A stretch of 64,000 bases of DNA, from contig NZ_JAINVZ010000008.1 in NCBI RefSeq assembly GCF_019890615.1, forward strand, positions 186,001 to 250,000, read 5' to 3'. Positions within the stretch are counted from its first letter, which is position 1, and every line of letters begins with the position of its first letter. The position numbers were made by a program, and so were the translations under genes. Below the pieces are notes generated by a model. It saw nothing but the letters and a program-made list of their open reading frames with translations. It did no database searches and had not been told where the DNA came from. Shown here in pieces: positions 54,303-63,272 of the stretch. Source of the DNA: Streptantibioticus parmotrematis. Lineage in GTDB: Bacteria > Actinomycetota > Actinomycetes > Streptomycetales > Streptomycetaceae.

Positions 54303-55808
54303 TCAGTTGCGGTGAAGGTGACGCCAGACGGCCGCGGCGACGAGCGCGCTCGCGCACATCCGCAGTCGCCGGTCGGTGCGGTGGTCGACCAGGGAGAAGC
54401 GCCGTCGCACGGGGAAGTGCTGAAGAGTGAGTTCGCCCGCCGTCAGGCTCCGGCCGAAGGTTCGGGCATCCGCCAGTCCGTTCTCGACGGCTGCGGTCGC
54501 GTGCAGCAGGCCGTATCCCAGTCGCGCCGGAGAGATGGTCTCCTCCAGGTAGTGGGCGACGATGCGTGGCGTGTGTCGCACGAGGACATCGGTGACGGAG
54601 ACCTGCGGGGCGAGGTAGCGGGCGGCTCCCTCGACGTTGGAGAACGACTTGCCCAGCAGGCCGACCATCGGGCTGGTCTGGATGCCGCGTCTGGTGGAGT
54701 AGCGCAGGAGAGTCGACAGTGACGCGCCGAAACGCAGGTGCTCGAGGGAGAGACCGTGCAGGGTGGGTACGAGAGAGGCCATGTCCTGTTCGAAGCCCGA
54801 GATGTCGGCCCAGGGCGTGGGGCGTCCCATGTCGGTCCATGAGCGGGCGACAGCTCGCGCGTCGTTGTGGGCGAGTCCCAGGAGCGTCATCATCAGGGAC
54901 ATGCTGAGCTGCCGGTCGATGCGGCCCACCATCCCCCAGTCGATCATGGTGGTGGGACCGCCCGGAGTCACGAAGATGTTGCCCGGGTGGGGGTCGGCGT
55001 GGAAGAACCGGTGCGTGAAGTAGCCCCGGTACATGAAGGCGATCAGATCCGTCCCGATCCGCTCGCGCTCCTCCTCCTTGAAGTCCGCGGGGTCCGCGTC
55101 ACGGATGCTGGTACCGGGGGCTCTGGTCTGGATCAGGATGTGGGGGGTCGCGTGGACGACGCGCGGGACCTGGATGTCCGCGGGGGAGCGGACCTCTTCG
55201 CGGGCGCGTTCCATGTTGGCGGCCTCGAGGGTGAAGTCGAGCTCGTGTCGCATGGCGTCGAAGATGACCGCCAGCATGGCGTCGAAGTCGATGGTCGCGT
55301 TGAGGACGGGGGCACCCCGGGCGAAGAGGCGGGTGATCCGCCGTACCAGCCTCATGTCCGCGGCCATCGTCTGCAGGACACCCGGCCGTTGTACCTTGAC
55401 GACCACGGGCAGGCCGTCGTGGAGGGTCGCGCCGTAGGCCTGGGCGAGCGACGCGCTCCCGAGAGGGCGCGACGTGTCGAAGTGGGAGAAGCGCTGTGGC
55501 CAGCCGGACCCCAACTCGTCGTCGAGTACGGGCCGCAGGCGGGGGAAGGGGATCGCCGGGGCGCTGTCGTGCAGACCTTCCAGTTGCGACGCGACGGCCG
55601 GCGGGATGAGGTCCGGACGGGTCGACAGGATCTGTCCCACCTTGATGTACAAGGGCCCGAGGCTCTCCAGGGCGGCACGCAGCCGCGGGCCGCGATCAGC
55701 CGCACCAGGTTCCTGGCGCCCCCGCAGAACGCGTAAGCCATCGCTGAGCTCGTCACCGACGAGCTCGGCGAGCACCCGCAGCAGGAGACGACCGCGTCGA
55801 GGCAGCAC
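54303..55808 (-). CDS. ABC1/UbiB-family atypical protein kinase (second copy)
   Basis: 501 residues from GTG 55808, four bases after AAGGAGG. Motifs as in the copy at 29919: LYIKVGQILSTRPD, LGSASLAQAY, the Lys in VVVKVQRPG, ELDFTLEAANME, FFHADPHPGNIFV and MIDWGMVG. An Ala-rich tail (MCASALVAAAVWRHLH) may be a membrane segment. Codon 25 is TTA (plus-strand 55734-55736), so translation should need the bldA tRNA. First gene of the leftward lipid operon, with three copies of a GCCACGTG-type repeat just before its ribosome site. In UbiB relatives the kinase supports lipid/quinone biosynthesis, which suits this locus. Confidence 0.9.
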   Translation of the reverse strand: MLPRRGRLLLRVLAELVGDELSDGLRVLRGRQEPGAADRGPRLRAALESLGPLYIKVGQILSTRPDLIPPAVASQLEGLHDSAPAIPFPRLRPVLDDELGSGWPQRFSHFDTSRPLGSASLAQAYGATLHDGLPVVVKVQRPGVLQTMAADMRLVRRITRLFARGAPVLNATIDFDAMLAVIFDAMRHELDFTLEAANMERAREEVRSPADIQVPRVVHATPHILIQTRAPGTSIRDADPADFKEEERERIGTDLIAFMYRGYFTHRFFHADPHPGNIFVTPGGPTTMIDWGMVGRIDRQLSMSLMMTLLGLAHNDARAVARSWTDMGRPTPWADISGFEQDMASLVPTLHGLSLEHLRFGASLSTLLRYSTRRGIQTSPMVGLLGKSFSNVEGAARYLAPQVSVTDVLVRHTPRIVAHYLEETISPARLGYGLLHATAAVENGLADARTFGRSLTAGELTLQHFPVRRRFSLVDHRTDRRLRMCASALVAAAVWRHLHRN

Positions 55809-55816
55809 TCTTCCTC

Positions 55817-55903
55817 CTTCCTGGGCGTAGCCACGTGCTTCCTGGGCGTAGCCACGTGACGGGCGGCCGCAAAGGCGTAGCCACGTGACGGGGCGGCCGC
55901 AAA
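55817..55903. repeat. Three direct repeats GGCGTAGCCACGTG upstream of the ABC1 gene
   Basis: The 21-base unit starting CTTCCTGGGCGTAGCC is tandem at 55817-55837 and 55838-55858, and a 29-30-base unit, containing CACGTG then GGCGGCCGCAAA, recurs at 55845-55873 and 55874-55903. All share GGCGTAGCCACGTG. They lie between the start codon and the presumed promoter, abutting the ribosome site. They could be operators or a tandem expansion of the leader. Confidence 0.8.
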
Positions 55904-56825
55904 GTCCTTCGGCAGCGGCTTCGATCCGCCGACGCGACCTTCCTCCTGATCTCTTGGTGCCGTTGCCCGAGCCGGTTTTCGTTCTCTGCGCGCCGGAAAT
56001 CCCAGCGACGTGACACGGCGCAAGGGGATTCATGGCGCCGTCGTTTCCGGTTACCTGTCGGGCGGGGAAGTTCTTCGTCCTCGACCTTCCGGGCGTAATT
56101 ATCGTCCTCGACTATGCATACCACTCGGGGGCCGGGCCAGCCAGTGGCCAGGGGGCGCACGGAAGCGCTCAAAACAAATACGCGCCTCGGGCGGTAATCC
56201 GGCACTACTCGGAAAGAACAAGCGTTCAATTGCCGTATGGCAACATTTGAAAGTCGAGATCATCTGTGCACCGTCCGTCACAACGGTTCCCCGCTCGGAC
56301 GGCACTGCGGGGGGGGGGCACAACAGGGTGACCGACCCCTCCGAAGGGCCTTCCTCATGGCTGCTGCCTGGCGATGTCCCAGTCCGGTGCTTCCTGAGAT
56401 GCCGAACGAGCCGGTCTCGCCGCCCGTCTTCTCAAGGCGGGCAGCCCCCGGCCTTCCGTCTCGGTGCCGGTGTCCATCGCCCTCAGTGACACGGATCGGG
56501 GAGGTGTTTCTGCGTCGAATGCGAATGGAGTTTCTTCCGTGACGACCAATAGCGTGCACGACATGTCAAACGTTATTTATCGGACATGTTGGTCAAGGTC
56601 TTGCCGGGGTGCCTCAGGAAAGCGCACGGTTGAATCTGGCAAACCGGAAAGGGCTCGTGCGGCGACGTATGCCTCCCTGTGTCGCGCGAGCCTTCGGTAA
56701 CTCCCTCAAAAGGGTCCGCAGCAGTCATGGGCCGCTCTTCGCGTCTCCCCATCGCGTCTTTTCCACGTCGACTTCCGAGTGCGAACCCCCCTTTCTGTCT
56801 CTCTTCATTGCCAAGGAGGAAGAGC
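55904..56825. other. About 0.9 kb divergent control region, lower GC, no gene
   Basis: The region between the two operons of the lipid cluster contains no recognised protein. It is visibly less GC-rich than the flanks (for example CATTTGAAAGTCGAGATCAT and AACGTTATTTATCG) and holds a run of ten G at 56309-56318. An inverted repeat ACATGTC (56561-56567) and GACATGT (56583-56589) flanks AACGTTATTTAT, a likely promoter or operator for the rightward operon. The lower GC suggests acquired DNA. Confidence 0.5.
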
Positions 56826-59768
56826 ATGGCTGTGTCCGACGGCTTTCTCACCCGCACGCCGGTGACGGAGGCGATTCCCTACGACTTCGCCTCCTACGTC
56901 GCCTGCCGCGAGATGCCGGCCGACGAGGGCTGGGCGTACGCCGTGCGTGCGTCGGCCCTGGTGGACGATCCGCTCGGCGCGACCGCCTATCTGCGCTCCC
57001 TCAACGCGGGAAGCATGTCCCCGCAGGAGCTGCCGGAAGTCGTGCTCGGCAGGTGCGCGCTGGCCTCCGGGGCGCAGATGGAACAGGCCCTGCGGGAAGC
57101 GTCGCTGGCGGCGCCCACGTGGGCTGCCGTGCCGTTCGAGGAACGGTCGCGCTTCGCGGCCCTGTTCAGGAAGGCCTTCACGGAGCACGCGCCCGAACTG
57201 GTCCGCCTGCTCGTCGGAGAGGGGCACCCCCTGCGGCTGGCCATGTCGGAGGTCTCCAACATCCTCGCGTTCTTCAGTCCGGAGACGACCGGCTGGTGCG
57301 CCCGCCAGATGCACACGGAGATCGCGGACGGACGGCGGCGTCTGGTACTCCGACGGCAGCCGGACGGAGTGGTGTGCGTTCAGCCTCCCCAGAACACCCC
57401 GCTGGTGAGCGTGGCGGCCGCCCTGCAAGCGGTGATCGCGGGCAACTGCCTGGTCTTCCGCCTCTCCCGGCAAGCTCCGTTGGCGGCCATGTACCTCGTC
57501 CAACGCGTCGCAGGCCCGGTGCTGGCCGCTCTCGGCGCGCCCGCCGGGGTGCTGTCGGCGCTGTGCGGTGAACCCGCAGCCACCTTGCGGACCTGGCTGG
57601 ACAGTCCGCTGGTCGACGACCTCTTCTACTTCGGGGACAGCACCCGCGGCCTGCGGCTGGAGGCGGACTGCCTGGCACGGGGGAAGAAGCCCGTCCTCGA
57701 ACTCGCCGGCAACGACGTGGTGGTGGTGTGGCGCGACGCCGACCTGGACCGTGCGGTCGAGGCCTTGAGCGAGTCCTTCTACGCGGCCGGCCAGATCTGC
57801 TGCGCGCCCAACCTGGTCGTGGTGCACCCCGCCGTGGCCGACGTCCTGCTGCACCGCCTGCTCCAGGCCGTCAGCGGCATCCGCCCCGGATACCCGGAGG
57901 ACCCGGAGGTGGTGCTGGTTCCCTCGTTCAGCAGCGCGGGATACGACCGCGCGCTGGCCGATGCCCGAGGGCAGGGCGCCCACGTGCTGTGCGGAGGACG
58001 CCACCTCGACGTCCACGGCGAGGAGCGGGACACGGGGGTCTTCCTGGAACCTGCCCTGGTGCGGGTGGACGGCTTCGAGAAGGCGGGACGGCTGCGGTCC
58101 GTCCAGGACGAGACCTTCTTCCCCCTCCTGACCGTCATCGTCCCCGACCCCCGCGGTGACGGCTCTGCGCTCGACGGCGTCCTCGCCTTCGCCGGGGCCA
58201 ACCCGCACGGCCTGCGCTGCTCCCTGTGGAGCGCGGACGCACAGGTCCACGAGCAGTTCATGCGGCGAGTGACCCGCTACGGCCAACTGCGGATCAACGA
58301 CTCGCACCTGGTGTGCGGCCCCTACCTGTCCAACCACGGCGGCACGGGCCGCAGCGGCGGAGCCTTCGGCGAGGCCAACTACCCGATGCTGCGCACCAGT
58401 CACCTGCAGACCGTCTCCGTCGCCGACGACGTCTCACCGCTGGCGGCTCTGACCGAGGCCTTCGACAAGGAGATCGGCGTCGCCCGCGCGCAGTGCGGAC
58501 CGCGCGCCGCGGGGCGCGCCACCCACAACCACCCCCGGGGCTGGCCGCCCGAGGACCTGCCCGGAGGACTGCCCGCCCCCTTCACCGAGCGATTCCAGCA
58601 GGACCCGCACCCCACGCTGCGCTGGTTCCGCGAGAACCGCCCCGTCAGCCGGATCGCCACCCCCGACGGGCCCGGGTGGCTGCTGACGCGCTACGACGAC
58701 GTACGCCAGGCCCACCGCGATCCGCGGGTCAGCTGCGACAGCAAACGAACGCCGGCCGGCATCCTGTGGGGCGGCGAATGGCCCGAGGAGCTACGGCAAC
58801 GCCTCTTCACCCACCTGCTGGACACCGACGATCCCCGGCACGGCGAACTGCGCCGCCTCATGGCGCCTTTGTTCACCCCGAAGCGTCAGACGGAGTGGCA
58901 GCGGCACATCGCCCGGATCGTCAACGAGCGCATCGACGCGATGGCTCCCCGGGGCCGGGCGGACCTGCTGGCCGAAGTCGCCTATCCCCTCGGCGCGAAC
59001 GTGCTCTTCTCCGTCCTGGGCGCACCCGTCCCCGACCTCGTCCAGCTTCGCTCCGTCACCTGGCGCCTGGTGGACTGGAACACCACCGTCCCCTACTTCC
59101 GCGCCATGGCGTACCAAGCGGCGGCCATGATCGGCGAGGTCATCGCCGACAAACGGCTGCGTCCCGGCGAGGACCTGCTCTCCCTGCTGGTGCGCGCCCG
59201 CGACGACGAGCACCTCATCACCGAGGACGAACTGCACGGCATGTTCCTGTTGATGCTGGTCGCCGGACAGGATCCCAGCATCAACAGCGTCGGGAACAGC
59301 ATGCTCACCCTGCTGACCCACCCCGAACAGGCCGCCGCGTTGCGTGCGGAACCGGAACTCATCTTCTCCGGAGTCAACGAGCTGCTGCGCTACAACAGCC
59401 CTCTGACGTTCACCAGTTGGCGGGGCACCCTGGAGCCGGTCGAATTCAGCGGCGTCACCGTGCCCGCCAACGAATCCCTGATCGTCTCCCTGGGATCCGC
59501 GAACCGCGACGCCGCGCAGTTCCACGACCCCGACGCCATCGACCTGCGGCGCAGCCCCAACCACCACGTGGCGTACGGCCATGGAGCCCACTACTGCCTG
59601 GGCGCGCAGATCGGCCGGCTCACCGCCGAGACCGCCATCGCGACGCTGCTGCGTCGTCTGCCCGACCTGCGCCTGAACGGTCCGGTGCGCTTCCGGCCCG
59701 GCCAGTTCGAACGCGGTCTGGAAGCCCTGCCCGTCGCCTGGGACCCGACCGCCGTCCAGCCCGGCTGA
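56826..59768 (+). CDS. Aldehyde dehydrogenase - cytochrome P450 fusion protein
   Basis: 980 residues from ATG 56826, which follows AAGGAGGAAGAG by a few bases; the frame is continuous. Residues up to about 545 form an aldehyde dehydrogenase: catalytic Cys325 in GQICCAPN, general base Glu292 in LELAGND, later Glu in QDETFFPL, and FYFGDSTRG for the nucleotide-binding turn. After a roughly 40-residue linker (AGRATHNHPRGWPPEDLPGG) a P450 begins near residue 580: K-helix NELLRYNS (ExxR) and heme loop YGHGAHYCLG with Cys924. The I-helix reads VAGQDPS, where the usual AG.DT Thr is missing, so oxygen activation may be atypical. No ATG or GTG with a ribosome site separates the parts. It could oxidise a fatty chain to an aldehyde and then an acid, or use the dehydrogenase in the reverse, acyl-reducing, direction. 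Confidence 0.93.
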   Translation: MAVSDGFLTRTPVTEAIPYDFASYVACREMPADEGWAYAVRASALVDDPLGATAYLRSLNAGSMSPQELPEVVLGRCALASGAQMEQALREASLAAPTWAAVPFEERSRFAALFRKAFTEHAPELVRLLVGEGHPLRLAMSEVSNILAFFSPETTGWCARQMHTEIADGRRRLVLRRQPDGVVCVQPPQNTPLVSVAAALQAVIAGNCLVFRLSRQAPLAAMYLVQRVAGPVLAALGAPAGVLSALCGEPAATLRTWLDSPLVDDLFYFGDSTRGLRLEADCLARGKKPVLELAGNDVVVVWRDADLDRAVEALSESFYAAGQICCAPNLVVVHPAVADVLLHRLLQAVSGIRPGYPEDPEVVLVPSFSSAGYDRALADARGQGAHVLCGGRHLDVHGEERDTGVFLEPALVRVDGFEKAGRLRSVQDETFFPLLTVIVPDPRGDGSALDGVLAFAGANPHGLRCSLWSADAQVHEQFMRRVTRYGQLRINDSHLVCGPYLSNHGGTGRSGGAFGEANYPMLRTSHLQTVSVADDVSPLAALTEAFDKEIGVARAQCGPRAAGRATHNHPRGWPPEDLPGGLPAPFTERFQQDPHPTLRWFRENRPVSRIATPDGPGWLLTRYDDVRQAHRDPRVSCDSKRTPAGILWGGEWPEELRQRLFTHLLDTDDPRHGELRRLMAPLFTPKRQTEWQRHIARIVNERIDAMAPRGRADLLAEVAYPLGANVLFSVLGAPVPDLVQLRSVTWRLVDWNTTVPYFRAMAYQAAAMIGEVIADKRLRPGEDLLSLLVRARDDEHLITEDELHGMFLLMLVAGQDPSINSVGNSMLTLLTHPEQAAALRAEPELIFSGVNELLRYNSPLTFTSWRGTLEPVEFSGVTVPANESLIVSLGSANRDAAQFHDPDAIDLRRSPNHHVAYGHGAHYCLGAQIGRLTAETAIATLLRRLPDLRLNGPVRFRPGQFERGLEALPVAWDPTAVQPG

Positions 59769-59832
59769 CAGCGGACGCCCACCCCGGTGACGGACAGAGG
59801 ATCGCGTGAACGTCCAGCGAAGGAGACAGGCC

Positions 59833-60141
59833 GTGGACCGGGAAACCATCCTCACCGAACTGACCGAGATCGTGCGCGACACCCTCGACCTGGCTGTTCC
59901 CGAGATCTCCGAAGGCATGTCCCTCGAACGCGACCTGGAACTGGACTCCTTGCGGATGGTCCAGCTCGCCGTGGCCGCTGAGGACCGCTTCGGTGTGATC
60001 ATCGCCGAGGAGGAGACCTGGGACCTGCACACCATCGCCGACGCCGTCACGCTGATCCAGCGTGCCCTCAGGCGGCAGCGGCCCGCAGCCCCTGACCACG
60101 CCGGCGGGCAGACCCGGGCCGAGGACGGGGTGCGATGGTGA
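59833..60141 (+). CDS. Acyl carrier protein (second copy)
   Basis: 102 residues from GTG 59833, eight bases after AAGGAG; GTG 59806 is the alternative. Attachment Ser in LELDSLRMVQLAVA; helices ETILTELTEIVRDTLDLAV and IADAVTLIQRAL flank it. A basic/Gly C-terminal tail (PAAPDHAGGQTRAED) extends past the domain. Its stop overlaps the acyl-AMP ligase start by 7 bases, so the ligase probably loads this ACP. It is divergent in sequence from the ACP at 52873-53124, suggesting two dedicated carriers. Confidence 0.9.
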   Translation: MDRETILTELTEIVRDTLDLAVPEISEGMSLERDLELDSLRMVQLAVAAEDRFGVIIAEEETWDLHTIADAVTLIQRALRRQRPAAPDHAGGQTRAEDGVRW

Positions 60142-61919
60142 GGACCTTCGTGGACTGTCTGCACGAGCAAGCCGCACGCTACGGCCGCACCCGTTGGTAC
60201 GCGTACGTGGAGGACCACCGCGGGGTCCTGACCGAGACCGGTCGCGTCACCTACCGGGAGCTCGACGGGCGCGCCCTGCACCTCGGCTCGGCGCTCACCG
60301 CGAACGACGCGACGGACCGCGCGGTACTCCTGCTCTACCCGGCGGGCCCGCAGTTCCTGACCGCCTTCTTCGGATGCCTCTACGCACGGGCCATCGCCGT
60401 CCCCGCGCCCCTGCCCGCCACGGACCCCCGGGCTCTGGAGCGGGCCGAACGCATCATCCACGACGCCGACGTCCGGCTCATCCTGACCGACGCCGCACAC
60501 CGGGACCGTATCCGGCGCTGGCTGCGGGCAACGGGCCTGCACCACACGGTGCGGTGTCTCGCCACCGACGCCGCGCATCTGCCGCCCCCGCGTCCCCGGA
60601 CCGCCTTACCCGCGGTGACGCCGGCCACCACCGCGTACCTCCAGTACACCTCCGGCTCCACCAGCGAGCCGCGAGGAGTGGTCGTCTCCCACGGCAACCT
60701 CACGCACAATTCCACCCAGATCAACGAACTCATCCGCGCACCCCATGAAGGCACGGGAGCCGGGTGGCTGCCCCACTACCACGACATGGGTCTGGTCGGT
60801 CAGCTCCTCCAGCCGCTCTACACCGGCGGCAACATGGTGATCGCGTCCCCGCTGGCCTTCGTCGTCCGCCCGCGCCTCTGGCTCGAGATGATCAACCGGT
60901 ACCGGGCTCGCGCCACCATGGCACCCAACTTCGCCTACGAGTGGCTCCTTCGCTCCCTGCGGGACGACGATCTGAAAGACCTCGACCTGTCGTGCCTGGA
61001 GTGGGCGCTCAACGGTGCCGAGCCGGTACGCCCGAACACCATGCGCCGACTCACCGAGCTCCTCGAGCCCCGGGGCCTCGACCCCCGGGTGTGGGCCCCC
61101 GCCTACGGCATGGCCGAAGCCACGCTCCTGGTGACCGGCACGCCGCGGGACGCCGGATCCCATCTCCAACGCTTCGACATCGCCCGACTCGAGCACCACC
61201 ACGCCGTACCGGCGAGTGGAGCCCACACCACGGAACTCGCCTCCAGCGGCCGTCCGGTGGGCAACGACGTACGCATCGTCGACACCACCACAAGGGCACC
61301 CCTGCCCGACGGCCGCGTGGGCGAGATCTGGGTGGCGAGCGCCAGCATCGCCCAGGGCTACTGGCGCTCACCCGAAGCGACCCGACAGACCTTCCACGGC
61401 CGACTGGCCGACGGCAGCGGCCCCTACCTGCGCACCGGCGACCTCGGTTTCAGCCTGAAGGGAGAGCTCTACGTCACCGGACGACTCAAAGAAGTGATCA
61501 TCGTCCACGGACGCAACCTGTACCCGCACGACATCGAGGAAGCCGCCCGGCACGCACACCCGGCAGCCGGCACCGCGGCAGCCTTCGGCCTCCAGGCGGA
61601 CGGCGAACACATCGTCGTCATCCAGGAGATCCGTGACCAGGACCTCGGCGCGCTCACCGAGTCCGAACTGGCGCAACGCGTCAAGAAGGCCGTCGCCCGG
61701 TCCACCGGGGTCCACCCCAGCGTCCTGCTCGTGCCCCGCAACACCATCCCCCGCACGACCAGTGGCAAGATCCGCCGCTCACACCTGAAATCCCTCGTCC
61801 TTGCGGGGGAGGCCGCCATCCGTCACGCGGACACCCATCCCCGCGTCGCGGCGGCCCTCACCCCGCAGAACCCTCAAGGCCACATCACACAACCTCAACC
61901 GAACGGACGAACGCCATGA
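60135..61919 (+). CDS. Fatty acyl-AMP ligase (FAAL-like)
   Basis: 594 residues from ATG 60135. Adenylate-forming enzyme: P-loop YTSGSTSEPRGV, WLPHYHDMGLVGQLLQPLY (typical of FAALs), ALNGAEPVR, YGMAEATLLV, the YLRTGDLG hinge Asp region and LKEVIIVHGRNLYPHDIE. The last 60 residues include PRTTSGKIRRSHLKS with the C-terminal-domain Lys. FAALs activate free fatty acids and pass them to an ACP rather than to CoA. It has a TTA Leu codon at 60606-60608 (residue 158), indicating bldA dependence. The overlapping upstream ACP is the likely acceptor. An aryl/acyl-CoA ligase reading is possible but less likely. Confidence 0.92.
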   Translation: MVRTFVDCLHEQAARYGRTRWYAYVEDHRGVLTETGRVTYRELDGRALHLGSALTANDATDRAVLLLYPAGPQFLTAFFGCLYARAIAVPAPLPATDPRALERAERIIHDADVRLILTDAAHRDRIRRWLRATGLHHTVRCLATDAAHLPPPRPRTALPAVTPATTAYLQYTSGSTSEPRGVVVSHGNLTHNSTQINELIRAPHEGTGAGWLPHYHDMGLVGQLLQPLYTGGNMVIASPLAFVVRPRLWLEMINRYRARATMAPNFAYEWLLRSLRDDDLKDLDLSCLEWALNGAEPVRPNTMRRLTELLEPRGLDPRVWAPAYGMAEATLLVTGTPRDAGSHLQRFDIARLEHHHAVPASGAHTTELASSGRPVGNDVRIVDTTTRAPLPDGRVGEIWVASASIAQGYWRSPEATRQTFHGRLADGSGPYLRTGDLGFSLKGELYVTGRLKEVIIVHGRNLYPHDIEEAARHAHPAAGTAAAFGLQADGEHIVVIQEIRDQDLGALTESELAQRVKKAVARSTGVHPSVLLVPRNTIPRTTSGKIRRSHLKSLVLAGEAAIRHADTHPRVAAALTPQNPQGHITQPQPNGRTP

Positions 61920-62194
61920 CCCTGCACAGGATCCACCTGGGACGTTTCCTGCACGAGATCGTCGACGACACCAAGGAGTTCCTGGACGACATCATCGACG
62001 CCTTCCAGGACCTCGACCACGACGGACCCGGGCGCAACGGCCTGCGGAGCGGCTCCGCCGGCGAGCGGACCAGGACCGCGCGGCGAGCCGACAGGACCGA
62101 GGACGAACCCCTCGAAGCCCAGCTCCAGGAGATCCGCGGCCAACTCCAGCAGATCAGCCGGGCTCTGCCGAAGGCACCCGCCAAGCCCGCCTGA
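61916..62194 (+). CDS. Small acidic protein, coupled to the FAAL gene
   Basis: 92 residues; the ATG overlaps the FAAL stop (ATGA). The first 35 residues form an acidic helix (FLHEIVDDTKEFLDDIIDAF, then QDLDHDGPGRNG), resembling the helix of the small protein at 29679-29909 (IVDTVIDETRVVVDETLDRV). The rest is Arg/Glu-rich with a short helical C-terminus (EAQLQEIRGQLQQIS). I do not recognise the family. Recurrence of this type of protein beside ABC1-class genes suggests a shared adaptor or regulator. Confidence 0.65.
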   Translation: MTLHRIHLGRFLHEIVDDTKEFLDDIIDAFQDLDHDGPGRNGLRSGSAGERTRTARRADRTEDEPLEAQLQEIRGQLQQISRALPKAPAKPA

Positions 62195-62200
62195 GCGGAC

Positions 62201-62494
62201 TCAGGACCGTCTGCGGCGCGGCTGCACGATGAGCCCTCCGGCGTCGGCGGGCCGCTCGTTCCCCACCACCGACGGGTACGGGGGACACGCCGAGCGGCGG
62301 TCAGTGGGAAACGCTCCTGGGGACAGCGCGGCGACTACCCGGGCCCCTTCCGCGCCCACCCGCGCAGGGGCCCACATGCCGACGACGTACAGGGTTCCCC
62401 TCTCGGTCCAGACCTCGGCCATCGCGGCGGCGTCATTTTCCGCGGTCTTCATCAGGCCGAGCATGAGGGCCCATGCTGACGTGTCGATCGACAT
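62201..62494 (-). CDS. Small hypothetical protein
   Basis: 97 residues if begun at ATG 62494; a GAGGA lies about 10 bases upstream. The N-terminal 60 residues, MSIDTSAWALMLGLMKTAEN and LYVVGMWAPARVG, look protein-like, with a Trp/Met-rich helix followed by strand-like segments. The C-terminus is Pro/Arg-rich. No family recognised. It converges with the small acidic protein gene. It may be a decayed fragment rather than a working gene. Confidence 0.4.
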   Translation of the reverse strand: MSIDTSAWALMLGLMKTAENDAAAMAEVWTERGTLYVVGMWAPARVGAEGARVVAALSPGAFPTDRRSACPPYPSVVGNERPADAGGLIVQPRRRRS

Positions 62495-62671
62495 TCCTCG
62501 CCATTCCTCAGTCGATGAGCCGTGATCCTGAACCCGGGGCCACGAATGTGTTTCCCGAATGAGGATCGGCGTGAAAGGCCCGGTCGGCGGAATATCCGCG
62601 ACGCGTGAACGCGAGGACGTCTCTTCCGGTGGCCGGGCGTTCTTCGGCGGTGAAGTCACCGCGGGAAGCAT
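62495..62671. other. Gap between hypothetical gene and ABC1 remnant
   Basis: About 180 bases without a recognised gene; includes the upstream region of the small hypothetical gene. Lower-GC patches continue from the neighbouring remnant. Confidence 0.3.
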
Positions 62672-63060
62672 TCACGAATGCTCACACCGGGATCCGCTTC
62701 CTGCACCAGAAACGCGCGGGGGCGCGGAGGCGACTTTTGCTACCGACGGTTCGGGAAATCGTTGCGACCGGGTCCGCCCTCTCGCCATGTTTTCGGCCTC
62801 GCCGGTGAAATTCGGTTCTGATGTGACCGTATTGAACGGAACGCGGAGTCGGCGGCTCCAGGCCGCTGGACCTTGACCGCCACGGGTTTGCCGCACGGAA
62901 GCCGGGCGGCGTACAGAAATCCGACCGCGTCGGTCGCGGGCTGAAGAACGCGGAATGTTGGTGAATTCGGTGAGTAGCGGGCTGCCCCGCCTTGATTACT
63001 TGCGGCACCCGGGCGGTCTCCGCGTTCACAGCGGACCTCCAGTAATCCTTCGAGGGTGGA
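62672..63060 (-). pseudogene. Decayed ABC1/UbiB kinase fragment
   Basis: On the minus strand, near 63000-62870, one frame reads RYSPNSPTFRVLQPATDAVG, then AARLPCG, then KPVAVKVQRPGAA, which aligns with the SASLAQAY to VVVKVQRPG segment of the intact ABC1 proteins. A second frame, near 62835-62780, reads SEPNFTGEAENMARGRT, aligning with ELDFTLEAANMERAREE. The roughly 100 residues that should separate the two motifs are missing, so an internal deletion plus frameshift is present. No start and no HADPHPGN motif were found. It is a third, non-functional copy beside the intact gene at 54303. Confidence 0.7.
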
Positions 63061-63272
63061 TGTGAATGTATGATTTAGCGATTCAATTCCTTCCGGTTTG
63101 CGATGTGAGCGACTGCTGAAACATGTGGTGCTGATTTTCCGAACACGCACACGGTGTATCTGTTTTTACCTCGCCGATGGATTCAGGATCTGCGCCGCCG
63201 GGCACCCCACCTCCAGCCGACCGACAGGAAATTTCTGCTCGTACAGCGGCATGTGATTATCGGAGGTGGCCG
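63061..63272. other. Upstream region of FabH-like gene, low GC
   Basis: Includes AT-rich bases around 63060-63180 (GTATGATTTAGCGATTC, GTATCTGTTTTTACC) that probably contain the promoter of the next gene. Its GGAGG lies at 63262-63266. No gene recognised. Confidence 0.4.
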
